This document shows, one piece after another, positions 18,090 through 26,394 of a stretch of DNA of 64,000 nucleotides. How positions within the stretch are numbered: the stretch's first letter is position 1; each line of letters starts with the position of its first letter. A program made the position numbers and the translations under genes. This DNA comes from Pleurocapsales cyanobacterium LEGE 10410 (GTDB lineage Bacteria > Cyanobacteriota > Cyanobacteriia > Cyanobacteriales > Xenococcaceae), in the NCBI GenBank assembly GCA_015207195.1, contig JADEXJ010000011.1, positions 1-64,000 on the forward strand, in the 5' to 3' direction. The notes below the pieces were generated by a model. That model did not search any database. It was not told where the DNA came from and saw only the letters and a program-made list of their open reading frames with translations.

Positions 18090-18554
18090 TTGCTAGAATT
18101 CCATTCTTCTTCAATACAAGAATTATCAGTTATTTCTTTGAGGCTAGTTAATGCTGTAGTCGTTGGTGCAGTTATCGGCTGGGAAAGAGAAGTTAAGGAT
18201 AAACTTGCTGGATTGAGAACTCATATGTTGGTAGCTTTGGGAGCAGCTATTTTTGTTCTCGTGCCAATCTTCACTGGGGATATCTCCAAAAGTCCTGATG
18301 CACTTTCTCGAACGATTCAAGGTATTGCTACTGGGGTTAGTTTTTTAGGGGCGGGAGAAATTTTGCATATATCTCAGTCCCAGACAAAATATAGGATTCG
18401 AGGACTAACATCAGCAGCAGCTATCTGGATTTCTGCTGCTTCGGGTTTGGCTGCTGGATGTGGATTATGGCATTTAAGCCTAATCGGGGCTTTGCTAAAT
18501 CTGATAATTCTGAGAATCTTAAAAATATTCGAGCGTTATTCTCGTCGAGAATAA
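18090..18554 (+). CDS. mgtC: MgtC/SapB family membrane protein
   Basis: This is a 154-residue membrane protein with the MgtC N-terminal signature GWEREVKDKLAGLRTHMLVALGAA and four to five hydrophobic helices. It lacks the C-terminal ACT-like domain of Salmonella MgtC. MgtC proteins modulate ATP synthase or phosphate/Mg2+ physiology under low Mg2+ or acid stress. No ATG gives the full N terminus, so the start is taken as TTG 18090, which is uncertain. A CCTCA-box promoter at 18622-18654 points antisense into this gene. Confidence 0.85.
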   Translation: MLEFHSSSIQELSVISLRLVNAVVVGAVIGWEREVKDKLAGLRTHMLVALGAAIFVLVPIFTGDISKSPDALSRTIQGIATGVSFLGAGEILHISQSQTKYRIRGLTSAAAIWISAASGLAAGCGLWHLSLIGALLNLIILRILKIFERYSRRE

Positions 18555-18621
18555 TTTATTTAATTACTTTCCCATAACGATCTAGTTGAAGCACAAAAAA
18601 ATTCTTTGATGACTTGGATGA

Positions 18622-18654
18622 AGATTACGGTAAAAAGTTGTGGAACTTATGAAG
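18622..18654 (-). promoter_or_regulatory. CCTCA-like promoter facing antisense to mgtC
   Basis: On the minus strand CTTCA (18654-18650) and CCACA (18643-18639) are 11 bp apart around TAAGTT, with -10 candidate TAATCT at 18627-18622. Each half-site has one mismatch to CCTCA, but the spacing and -10 fit. No minus-strand gene follows; a transcript would run into the 3' end of mgtC. Site 10 of 10 and the weakest. Confidence 0.45.
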
Positions 18655-18662
18655 TGAAACAA

Positions 18663-19334
18663 TTAACTTAAAAGCAGAGCAAATAAACCACATAAGGCAA
18701 TACCATCGAATACTCCTGCACCGCCAATACTGAGAACTCCAACAGTCATTTTTTCAATTTGAGCTAAATGCAGTAAATCTGCACCAATCAAAGTCCCCAA
18801 CACTCCGCTAGCAAAAGCAACAGGAGGTACGGGAATTCCTTTAGTCAGCAAAACCGCACTTAAAACTGCTGTCAGAGGGGAAACTAAAGGATTCATGTGA
18901 ATGCCAATTCCTGGGACTATGTGGGCTGAATAATAACTAACTAAAGTAACGATCGCCGTACTCAAAATAATTGCCAAGATATTCGACCGCCCAAACTGAT
19001 ATAGTGCCAGCAGCACGGGAATTAAACCACCACCAACGTTGAGTGCCACGACTGTATAAGAGGGAACTTTTTGGAGAGGAATACCCCAATATCTTGCTAA
19101 CCAAATATCTTGAAAACTTAAAGGGATTTCCACTTGAGACTCAATCCGATAAAGAGGAATGTTAATCGTGCTACCAATAATTATCAAGGCAAATAATAGT
19201 ATTGCGATTCCCCGAGAAAATCCTAGCTTGGCTGCTGCTACCTGCACCACATCAATCGCCAGGGCAAACCAAAGAAAAGGTAATAGCAATAGTAAAATTA
19301 AGAAGAGAATTAAAGTAACTGGAAGATAAATCAT
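18663..19334 (-). CDS. DUF1614 membrane protein
   Basis: This 223-residue protein has about seven hydrophobic segments and the DUF1614 layout (INIPLYRIES block after two helices, then IHMNPLVSPLTAVLSA and Gly-rich GIPVPPVAFASGVLGTLIGAD). The function is unknown. It lies 126 bp downstream of the MarC gene on the same strand and may be a late member of that operon or separately expressed. Confidence 0.8.
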   Translation of the reverse strand: MIYLPVTLILFLILLLLLPFLWFALAIDVVQVAAAKLGFSRGIAILLFALIIIGSTINIPLYRIESQVEIPLSFQDIWLARYWGIPLQKVPSYTVVALNVGGGLIPVLLALYQFGRSNILAIILSTAIVTLVSYYSAHIVPGIGIHMNPLVSPLTAVLSAVLLTKGIPVPPVAFASGVLGTLIGADLLHLAQIEKMTVGVLSIGGAGVFDGIALCGLFALLLS

Positions 19335-19460
19335 AGGTAGTAGGTAATAAGTAATAGGGATTTTAAGCTTTTTAAGTAAGTTTAAATTTGTCCTTCATAA
19401 GTCTGAGAACTGCTATATTTTGGTTTGAGTAGCGATCGCTGATAGTAGCGTCAAATTTTG

Positions 19461-20111
19461 TTAATGGAATAAACTTGGTGCAGCATCTCTTAGCAAGGCA
19501 AAGACACCATCGGCAATTAGCTGTACGGCGATCGCCAAAATAAAGAAGCCTAGCACTCGATTTAATGCACCGATCCCGTTAGTTCCTAAAGTTTTAAAAA
19601 TTAGTTCACCTACAGACAGACAAATATAAAGCGTTATTCCCAGCAAAGCGATGCCTAGCAGGCATCCTAGATAATGAATCCAGTCAGAAGCTTGTACTCC
19701 TAAACCAATGACCACGCCAATCGCACCTGGACCACTCACCATCGGTACAGCCATTGGTGTAAAGGAAATATCCTCTTTATCTACTGCCTCCCGTCCTTCA
19801 ATTTTGGTCAATCTCTGGCGTACAGCAACCATTTCCCAGGCTGTCTGGGCAACCAACAACCCGCCAGCAATTCTCAGCACTCCCAACGAGATGCCAAAAA
19901 ATTCGAGAATTAATCTCCCTGCTATCAAAAAAACTACTAATACCAAAACCACATTAATTGAGGTCTTTCGCGCTTGGAGCTTTTGAAATCGAGGAGTATC
20001 ATTAGCTGTCAAACTGTAAAAGATTGGAATCGCACCAATGGGATTTGCGATCGCAAATAAAGAAAAGAAAGTTCCTGCTATGGAAGAAAACAACTGATGC
20101 AGCATAATCAA
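19461..20111 (-). CDS. marC: MarC family membrane protein
   Basis: This is a 216-residue protein with six hydrophobic helices matching the MarC/NAAT family (ANPIGAIPIFYSLT near residue 22, TPMAVPMVSGPGAIGVVIGL near 120). MarC was once linked to multiple antibiotic resistance, but its function is not settled. Its first codons overlap the end of the preceding ABC permease gene (ATG at 20111 or 20105). It is therefore the last tightly linked gene of the usp-export operon. Confidence 0.88.
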   Translation of the reverse strand: MIMLHQLFSSIAGTFFSLFAIANPIGAIPIFYSLTANDTPRFQKLQARKTSINVVLVLVVFLIAGRLILEFFGISLGVLRIAGGLLVAQTAWEMVAVRQRLTKIEGREAVDKEDISFTPMAVPMVSGPGAIGVVIGLGVQASDWIHYLGCLLGIALLGITLYICLSVGELIFKTLGTNGIGALNRVLGFFILAIAVQLIADGVFALLRDAAPSLFH

Positions 20112-21256
20112 CTAACCTGCTTACGAAATCGGTTAGCACTCACTGTTATCAGAACTACGGCAAAAATCAATAGGGCGATCGCATTGGGCAAAATCACCTC
20201 CAAACCGACTCCTCTCAAGAGAATGGCACGGACAATGGTAATGTAGTGACGCAAAGGATTGAGCAGAGACAAGTAAGCGAAGAAGGTCGGCATACTTTCC
20301 AGGGGAGCAAAAGCACCAGAAAGCATCATTATAGGCAAGGTAATGAAAAAAGAAGTGAGGATAACCTGTTGTTTACTTTTAGAAATTGTAGTCAGCAAGA
20401 TACCAATGGCTTGACAGGTAAACAGATAAATAGCGGAGATTGCCATAAATAGCCAAAAGCTACCCTGAAAAGGCACGTTGAAGATAAAGCGAGCAACACC
20501 CAAGGCTATCAAAACATCACCTAAAAGTAGTACAAATAAAGGAGCGACTTTCGCCAGCAGTATTTCTTCTGCCGATGCTGGAGTCATAAGTAATTGTTCG
20601 AGAGTACCTGCATCTTTTTCCCGCACCGACTCTGTTGCCGAGGTAATTACGCTCATAAGTGTTAATGTAGTTCCCATAATTCCAGGAACAAAAAACCAAC
20701 TACTAATTAGTCCAGGATTATAAAGGAAAGTAGTTCGAGTATCCGCTAGGGACGAAACAGCTTGAGTGTTGAGTTCAAGGTTGAAGCGATTAACAATTTG
20801 AGCGATGTAACCACTGGCAACTCCTGAAGTATAAGCATCAACTCCGTCTAGTAGTACCTGAACTTTAGTTGATGTACCTCGATCTAAATTACGATTAAAT
20901 TCTTGAGGAATGGTAATTCCCACCGCTATTTTTCCCGTTTCTACCTGCTGTCCGAGGACTTTTTGGTTAGGGCTGTAATTTACCACTTCAAAAACTCGAT
21001 TTTCGGTTAAAGCGGAAACCAGTTCTCGACTTTCAACACTTCGAGCATAATCAACAACGCCCAGCTTAATATGTTCGACTTCAGGGCTAAGACTAGCACC
21101 AAAGATGGTTAACTGAACAATGGGCGGAAATAGCAACAGAAAAATCAACTGTTTATTGCGTCTGATTTGGGCGATCTCTTTAACAATTAATGCCCACAGA
21201 CGACTCTGAAAAAAACCAAACTTCAAGGGTTTGAGGATATAATTTAATAATTTCAT
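20108..21256 (-). CDS. ABC-2 type permease, YbhR-like
   Basis: This 382-residue permease has one N-terminal helix (LLLFPPIVQLTIFGASL), a large periplasmic domain of about 140 residues, and five C-terminal helices with the ABC2_membrane pattern (EKDAGTLEQLLMTPASAEEILLAK). It pairs with the permease encoded 6 bp upstream as a heterodimer served by the double ATPase at 22363. With the HlyD-type adaptor this makes a tripartite-like exporter resembling E. coli YbhGFSR. The substrate is unknown. Confidence 0.9.
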   Translation of the reverse strand: MKLLNYILKPLKFGFFQSRLWALIVKEIAQIRRNKQLIFLLLFPPIVQLTIFGASLSPEVEHIKLGVVDYARSVESRELVSALTENRVFEVVNYSPNQKVLGQQVETGKIAVGITIPQEFNRNLDRGTSTKVQVLLDGVDAYTSGVASGYIAQIVNRFNLELNTQAVSSLADTRTTFLYNPGLISSWFFVPGIMGTTLTLMSVITSATESVREKDAGTLEQLLMTPASAEEILLAKVAPLFVLLLGDVLIALGVARFIFNVPFQGSFWLFMAISAIYLFTCQAIGILLTTISKSKQQVILTSFFITLPIMMLSGAFAPLESMPTFFAYLSLLNPLRHYITIVRAILLRGVGLEVILPNAIALLIFAVVLITVSANRFRKQVS

Positions 21257-21262
21257 AGTTTG

Positions 21263-22366
21263 CTAATCAGGTAACTGCATTCGACGTATACCCCACCAGG
21301 CGATCGCTAAGTCAATTACTCCCAGAATAATTAAAGCGGGAAATACATACCAAACTCCCGCCCAGCCAGTGCCTCGTACAAAGGCATCGCGGGTTAAATC
21401 GATGTAGTAGCGAGCGGGAACAATAAAGGATAACCAATCTAGGGGGAAAGGAATATTGCTGAGAGGATACATAAAACCAGTTAGGAGCATGGAAGCTAAA
21501 GCTTTGATCGTGCCGACTGCCTGAACTGCCGAACTCTGGGCGGTAGTTATAACTCCGATTAACAGCCCAAAGAACACGCTGTCCAAGAGAAAAATCGGCG
21601 TACCTAATAGCAGTGGTAGGGGATTGCCCGCAAATCCCAGTTGCCAGATTAGTGAGCCAATCCCCATCAGAAAGATCGCTTCTGCGATGGCAATGAGGGT
21701 ATAAGCTAAGGATTTACCCAGCAAAAATTCTATCGCACTGATGTTGGAAGCATAAATTTGGACAATAGTACTTTCTTCTTTATCCCGCACCATCGCGATC
21801 GCCATCAATAAAGAAGGATAGAGAGTTAGAGTAATGGCATAGACTCCAGGGACGATAAACAGTGATTCTTGATTGCCTGGATTAAACCAGAGACGCACTT
21901 CGGTATCTACCCAGTTGGGAAACGACTGTAAGCCAGCACTGACTAAAAAATAACGAGTAGTAAATTTAATACTGTTTTGAATTACCCTAGCGTTAGCCAC
22001 ATCCGAACCATCAATCAACGCCTGGATTTGAATCGGGTTGCCAGCCTGGAGACGACGTTCAAATTCAGGAGGAATTATCACCGTGGCTTTTGCCTCGCCT
22101 CGATCTAGTACGCTGCTAGGATTTTTGCCAGACAGAGCAACAGGCTTAAATTTGTTAGTGGCATATAACCGTTCTATATAAGCCCGACTGAGAGGACTAT
22201 TATCAAAATCTCGCACCGCTAGGGGTATATTTTGAGATTCCAAACGTATGGCAAAGCCAAAGATCAGCAGGGTTGCTAGAGGTAAAACAAAGGCGAGTGC
22301 TACCGTCAGGCGATCGCGTCGAAATTGATTTAGTTCTTTGACACATTGATTCCAAATCTTTTTCAT
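21263..22366 (-). CDS. ABC-2 type permease, YbhS-like
   Basis: This is a 367-residue permease with the same layout as the next gene: one helix, a periplasmic domain, then helices with RDKEESTIVQIYASNISAIEFLLGK. Its start overlaps the stop of the ATPase gene by 4 bp (translational coupling). It forms the transmembrane pair with the protein encoded at 20108-21256. Confidence 0.9.
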   Translation of the reverse strand: MKKIWNQCVKELNQFRRDRLTVALAFVLPLATLLIFGFAIRLESQNIPLAVRDFDNSPLSRAYIERLYATNKFKPVALSGKNPSSVLDRGEAKATVIIPPEFERRLQAGNPIQIQALIDGSDVANARVIQNSIKFTTRYFLVSAGLQSFPNWVDTEVRLWFNPGNQESLFIVPGVYAITLTLYPSLLMAIAMVRDKEESTIVQIYASNISAIEFLLGKSLAYTLIAIAEAIFLMGIGSLIWQLGFAGNPLPLLLGTPIFLLDSVFFGLLIGVITTAQSSAVQAVGTIKALASMLLTGFMYPLSNIPFPLDWLSFIVPARYYIDLTRDAFVRGTGWAGVWYVFPALIILGVIDLAIAWWGIRRMQLPD

Positions 22367-24324
22367 GATTCGCCCCGTTGCGATCGCTGGACAATGCTAA
22401 TAAAAGAATCTTCTAAAGAAAAAGGAATAGCTTGAAATGAACCAACCTCCAACCGTTCATTTTGCAATTGAGATCGCACTTGGGGCATTTCTAGATCGGG
22501 ATTGTCTAAAATCAGGTGTAGGCGATCGCCAAATAGAGATACCCGCCAGGAATCTAACTGCTGTTTAAGTAAATTGGCAGCAGTCTGGGGTTGTTTGGCT
22601 GTTACTTCAAATAATTGACCTGGTTGGTCGGTTTTAATTTGACTGGGAGTTCCTTCGGCAACTACTTCTCCTGCCACCATAAAGCACATCTGATGGCAGT
22701 GTTCCGCTTCCTCTAAATAGTGAGTTGTCACTAGTACGGCTGTTCCGTGGTGAGCTAAGTCTTCAATCAACCGCCAGAATTGACGACGAGCCAGAGGATC
22801 GACCCCAGAAGTGGGTTCATCTAAAAAGAGGATTTCTGGTTCGTGCATCACCGCAGCCCCAAATGCCACCCGTTGTTTCCAACCTCCTGGTAGTTGTCCC
22901 GTAATCATTTTTTCTTTACCCGTTAGACCACAAATTTCTAACACCCAATCAATTTTGGTTTGGCGATGTCGGCGGGGAATGCCATATACCCCACAGTAGA
23001 ATTTTAGATTTTCAATAATCGATATATCATCATAAAGGCTAAATTTCTGGCTCATGTAGCCCAGACGTTGACGGAGTTGGCTACTGCGTAAGTTACTGGT
23101 TTGACCTGCTAGGGTGATATCTCCGCCACTTGCTTCTAATAAACCGCACAGCATTTTAATTGTGGTAGTTTTACCCGCCCCATTTGCTCCTAATAAGCCA
23201 TAAATCTCGCCGTAACCGATATCTAAGGTTACATTTTTGACAGCCTGGAAACTACCAAAGGTTTTGCTGAGATTGTTAGTACCAATAGCTACCTGTCCTT
23301 TTTGATGGGTGCGTGGCGGATTGAGACGGGGTAAGGGAATAAAGGGAGGATCGAACCCCTGTTGACGGAGACGGTTGACAAAGACATTTTCTAAAGTAGG
23401 CTCGGCACGTCGAATACTGTTTATCTGTAATTGACTATCTGCGATCGCATTTCTAACCTGACTTTCCCCCATCTCAGGATTTTGAACTAATACATCAAGG
23501 CGATCGCCAAAAGTTTGTACGTCAGCAAAATCTGTAGGATTTTCGCTCAAGGTTTGTTCGGCTGCTTCTAAGTTGTTAACGCGAACCTCCAAACGATGTA
23601 AACCCAGACTATTTCTCAGTTCGGCTGGCGTGCCAGTCTGTTGAATTTGTCCTTCGTGCATCAATGCTACTCGATGACAGCGTTCGGCTTCATCCATATA
23701 GGGTGTAGCCACTACCATGGTCATTCCTGCTTCGGAAAGAGAAGCCAAAACATCCCAAAATTCTCGACGGGACACGGGATCGACTCCCGTTGTCGGCTCA
23801 TCTAATAGCAACACCTGGGGTTGAGAAATCAAAGCACAGCAAAGAGCTAGTTTCTGCTTCATGCCACCAGAAAGTTTACCTGCCAAACGGTCGGAGAACT
23901 TTTCCAGATTCATTAACCGCAGATATTTACTGCTTCTTTGAGCCAAATCTTTAGCAGAAATCTCTCGCAATCCCGCACTATAGCGAATGTTTTCCGCCAA
24001 GCTCAAATCTAAATAAAGAGAAAACTTCTGCGTTAGATAGCCAATTGCCAAACGAGCATCGCGGGGAATTTTGCCTACTACCTCTACTTTGCCTGCGGTG
24101 GCTGACATCACTCCTGCTAGAATTTGAAAGGTGGTGGTTTTGCCCGCTCCATCGGGTCCAATTAAGCCAAAGATTTCTCCTGGCTGCACGGTAAAATCGA
24201 TACCCCGTATTGCTGCTAATTTGCCGTAATTCTTGTGCAGTCCTGTAACTTCAATGTCGGGAAAATTGGTGACGGGCGATTTCTCTGTAGTCAACGAAGC
24301 TCGATCTAATTGACTAGAATTCAT
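22363..24324 (-). CDS. double ABC ATPase, YbhF-like
   Basis: This 653-residue cytosolic protein has two nucleotide-binding domains. Domain 1 (about 25-310) has Walker A GPDGAGKTTT, signature LSGGMKQKLAL and Walker B LLLDEPTTGVDP. Domain 2 (about 345-640) has Walker A GANGAGKTTT, an unusual signature LPGGWKQRVAF and Walker B ILFLDEPTSGVDP. The second signature replaces Ser with Pro, so the two ATP sites may be unequal. It overlaps both neighbours by 4 bp, fixing it as the motor of the export operon. Confidence 0.92.
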   Translation of the reverse strand: MNSSQLDRASLTTEKSPVTNFPDIEVTGLHKNYGKLAAIRGIDFTVQPGEIFGLIGPDGAGKTTTFQILAGVMSATAGKVEVVGKIPRDARLAIGYLTQKFSLYLDLSLAENIRYSAGLREISAKDLAQRSSKYLRLMNLEKFSDRLAGKLSGGMKQKLALCCALISQPQVLLLDEPTTGVDPVSRREFWDVLASLSEAGMTMVVATPYMDEAERCHRVALMHEGQIQQTGTPAELRNSLGLHRLEVRVNNLEAAEQTLSENPTDFADVQTFGDRLDVLVQNPEMGESQVRNAIADSQLQINSIRRAEPTLENVFVNRLRQQGFDPPFIPLPRLNPPRTHQKGQVAIGTNNLSKTFGSFQAVKNVTLDIGYGEIYGLLGANGAGKTTTIKMLCGLLEASGGDITLAGQTSNLRSSQLRQRLGYMSQKFSLYDDISIIENLKFYCGVYGIPRRHRQTKIDWVLEICGLTGKEKMITGQLPGGWKQRVAFGAAVMHEPEILFLDEPTSGVDPLARRQFWRLIEDLAHHGTAVLVTTHYLEEAEHCHQMCFMVAGEVVAEGTPSQIKTDQPGQLFEVTAKQPQTAANLLKQQLDSWRVSLFGDRLHLILDNPDLEMPQVRSQLQNERLEVGSFQAIPFSLEDSFISIVQRSQRGES

Positions 24325-25613
24325 TCTGCCTCCTGCTCAAAAACTATTGACCCATCGGCGGGCATTCCTGGTTTGGCAAAACCGTTAGGATTGTCAATAT
24401 CGAGCTTAACGCCAAAGACTTGCTGCACTCGGTCTTCCTTGAAATAGATATTTTCTGGAGTAAAAGAGGCTTCGCTGTCAATCTCCGTTACCTCGGCACT
24501 TAGAGGTTTGTTGGGAGCAGAATCGAGATAAATTTGCGCCGATTGACCGACTCGAACTTTACCAATCTGACCTTCAGGAATATAGCCTCGGAGGTAAACA
24601 TCATTAAGATTGGTTAGAGAAAGCAGAGTTTCCCCTGCGCTAACTACCTCTCCTGGCTCGACGCTGCGGGCGGTAACGACTCCAGAGATGGGGCTGATAA
24701 CCTGAAGGTAGTTCATCCGAGCCTGAATTTCTTTCTGCTGTGCCTTCACATTAGCCACATCATCTTGGGCAGCCTTTAATTGGGACTGGGTTTGAATTAG
24801 CTGCTTGTTTAATGAATCTAGTTCCGCACTGCGAATATCGGGATTGAGACGGGTGGTTTTAGCTTGAGTTAAAGTTCCTTGGGCTGCACTCACTTCTTTC
24901 TCGGCAGCATTGACCGCAGCTTCTTCAACTTCTACACTAGCTTGAGCCGTTTCCCAAGTGGTTTGAGCTTGGTCGAAGGCATCCTGGGATACTGCACCAC
25001 CAGTTAACAAATTTTGATAGCGATCGCGCTCTACTTTGGCTAAGTTTAATTCCGAACGAGCTTCTTTCACCGAAGCCTGAGCTTCTAATAGATCGGCTTC
25101 TGCTACAGCTAGATTAGCTTCTGCCTCACTAACCTGACCTGCCGTATCTTCACTAGATTGTTGTAAACTTAGCTGTGCCTGGCGGATTTGGCTGTTAATT
25201 ACGTCTATTTGTAAGCGAGCCTGCTGCTCTTCTTCTTGGGCTGCTGCTAGCTGCGCTTTGATGGCTTCTAGTTGCGCCTGTACTTCCTCGTCGTCGAGGC
25301 GAACAATTGTTTGACCGCGATCGACTTCATTCCCTTCCCTAACAGCAACCGATTCCACCCGACCAGATACCTTTGTTCCTATATTAGTTTCATAGCCTTC
25401 AATGCGACCGCTCAACTGTAAAGCTGTTTCCACTTTGGGCTGGGATAGAAAGTAAGCAACGGATAATCCCGCCCCTGCTAGTAAGATTCCCAAAGGTAAT
25501 AGAATACGTATTTTTTTACTTTTTTTACCCTGCTGGCGATCGGATGTCTGTTTATTGTCAGGTGATGAGTTAGATTCAGGTTCTTTCTTAAACCGAGAAA
25601 TTAAGTTAGCCAT
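24321..25613 (-). CDS. HlyD-family periplasmic adaptor
   Basis: This 430-residue membrane fusion protein has an N-terminal cytosolic stretch, one transmembrane helix at about 34-54, and a lipoyl half-motif (IGTKVSGRVESVAVREGNEVDRGQ). A long Ala/Gln/Glu-rich coiled coil covers about 110-300, followed by the second lipoyl half (ISPISGVVTARSVEPGEVVSAGE) and a beta-barrel. It would link the ABC permeases to an outer-membrane channel encoded elsewhere. It lies 33 bp after the universal stress gene and overlaps the ATPase start by 4 bp. Confidence 0.92.
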   Translation of the reverse strand: MANLISRFKKEPESNSSPDNKQTSDRQQGKKSKKIRILLPLGILLAGAGLSVAYFLSQPKVETALQLSGRIEGYETNIGTKVSGRVESVAVREGNEVDRGQTIVRLDDEEVQAQLEAIKAQLAAAQEEEQQARLQIDVINSQIRQAQLSLQQSSEDTAGQVSEAEANLAVAEADLLEAQASVKEARSELNLAKVERDRYQNLLTGGAVSQDAFDQAQTTWETAQASVEVEEAAVNAAEKEVSAAQGTLTQAKTTRLNPDIRSAELDSLNKQLIQTQSQLKAAQDDVANVKAQQKEIQARMNYLQVISPISGVVTARSVEPGEVVSAGETLLSLTNLNDVYLRGYIPEGQIGKVRVGQSAQIYLDSAPNKPLSAEVTEIDSEASFTPENIYFKEDRVQQVFGVKLDIDNPNGFAKPGMPADGSIVFEQEAE

Positions 25614-25646
25614 GATGTCGAGTCCATGTTTTCTAAAAGTTAATGC

Positions 25647-26183
25647 TTACGCAGCAGACGAGGTTAATTTCTCTTGCTCGCTTTCTGACAATTGAGGGTC
25701 GAGATTATCGGTTTGATGTACGATTAAAACCGAGCAGGGAGCATGATGAGTTACATAGTTGCTAACGCTGCCCAAAAACATTTCTTTAAGACCAGTTCGT
25801 CCTCTGCTACCTACCACAATCAAGTCTGCCGATTGAGTTTGCGCCAAGTCACATATAGTCCGTCCAGGATTGCCCAAGGTTTGAGTAAAATCGGTGCTGA
25901 TTCCCGCTTTAGTTGCTTCTTCAGCAGTTCCTCTGAGCATTTCTAATCCTTCCTGTTCAAATTGCTGCCACCGCTCTTGATAAGCTTCGATTAGAGTGGG
26001 TTCATAGGGATCGTATTCCAAACCAGAATAGATGGTCGGAGTGGGAAAATCCCGTTCTTCAGAGGATAAAACGTGTAGCAGCTTCAAGCTAGCACCACTT
26101 GTTTTTGCCAGAGACATAGCAGCTTCAAAAACTTTCTTACCTGCTGTGGAACGATCTATTGCTACCAAGATTTTATTAAACAT
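25647..26183 (-). CDS. universal stress protein A (second copy)
   Basis: This 178-residue UspA-domain protein starts MFNKILVAIDRSTAG and carries the ATP-binding signature GSRGRTGLKEMFLGSVSNYV and the end strand PCSVLIV. It is a clear paralogue of the protein encoded at 15944-16591. It leads the export operon (HlyD, double ATPase, two permeases, MarC), an unusual pairing of a stress protein with a drug-exporter-like system. The CCTCA-box promoter at 26267-26299 lies just upstream. Confidence 0.92.
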   Translation of the reverse strand: MFNKILVAIDRSTAGKKVFEAAMSLAKTSGASLKLLHVLSSEERDFPTPTIYSGLEYDPYEPTLIEAYQERWQQFEQEGLEMLRGTAEEATKAGISTDFTQTLGNPGRTICDLAQTQSADLIVVGSRGRTGLKEMFLGSVSNYVTHHAPCSVLIVHQTDNLDPQLSESEQEKLTSSAA

Positions 26184-26266
26184 ATTAATTTCCTCTATAC
26201 TTAGTCGTGTTTCGATCGAGCCTCGTAAAATAATTTTGGCGGTCGCCCGAATTACCTTACTTAATA

Positions 26267-26299
26267 TATATAGGAGAATAATTTGAAGAACTTATGAGG
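26267..26299 (-). promoter_or_regulatory. CCTCA-box promoter for the usp-export operon
   Basis: On the minus strand CCTCA (26299-26295) and CTTCA (26288-26284) flank TAAGTT, and the -10 candidate TATATA is at 26272-26267. The start codon 26183 is 84 bases away. The site sits in the 211 bp gap shared with the divergent response regulator gene at 26395. Site 5 of 10. Confidence 0.77.
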
Positions 26300-26394
26300 A
26301 AAAAATTAATGACGGCAAGCATCTACACAAATTATTTTTATTTAGCTTGGTAGACTTAAACTTAAGCAAGACTTGAAGTTACTCTGGAATTGGG

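Noticed and set aside
19393-19419. CTTCATAAGT followed by TATATT, resembling a CCTCA box
   Set aside because: The second half-site is CTGAG, the spacing to TATATT is wrong and it faces no gene on the plus strand.
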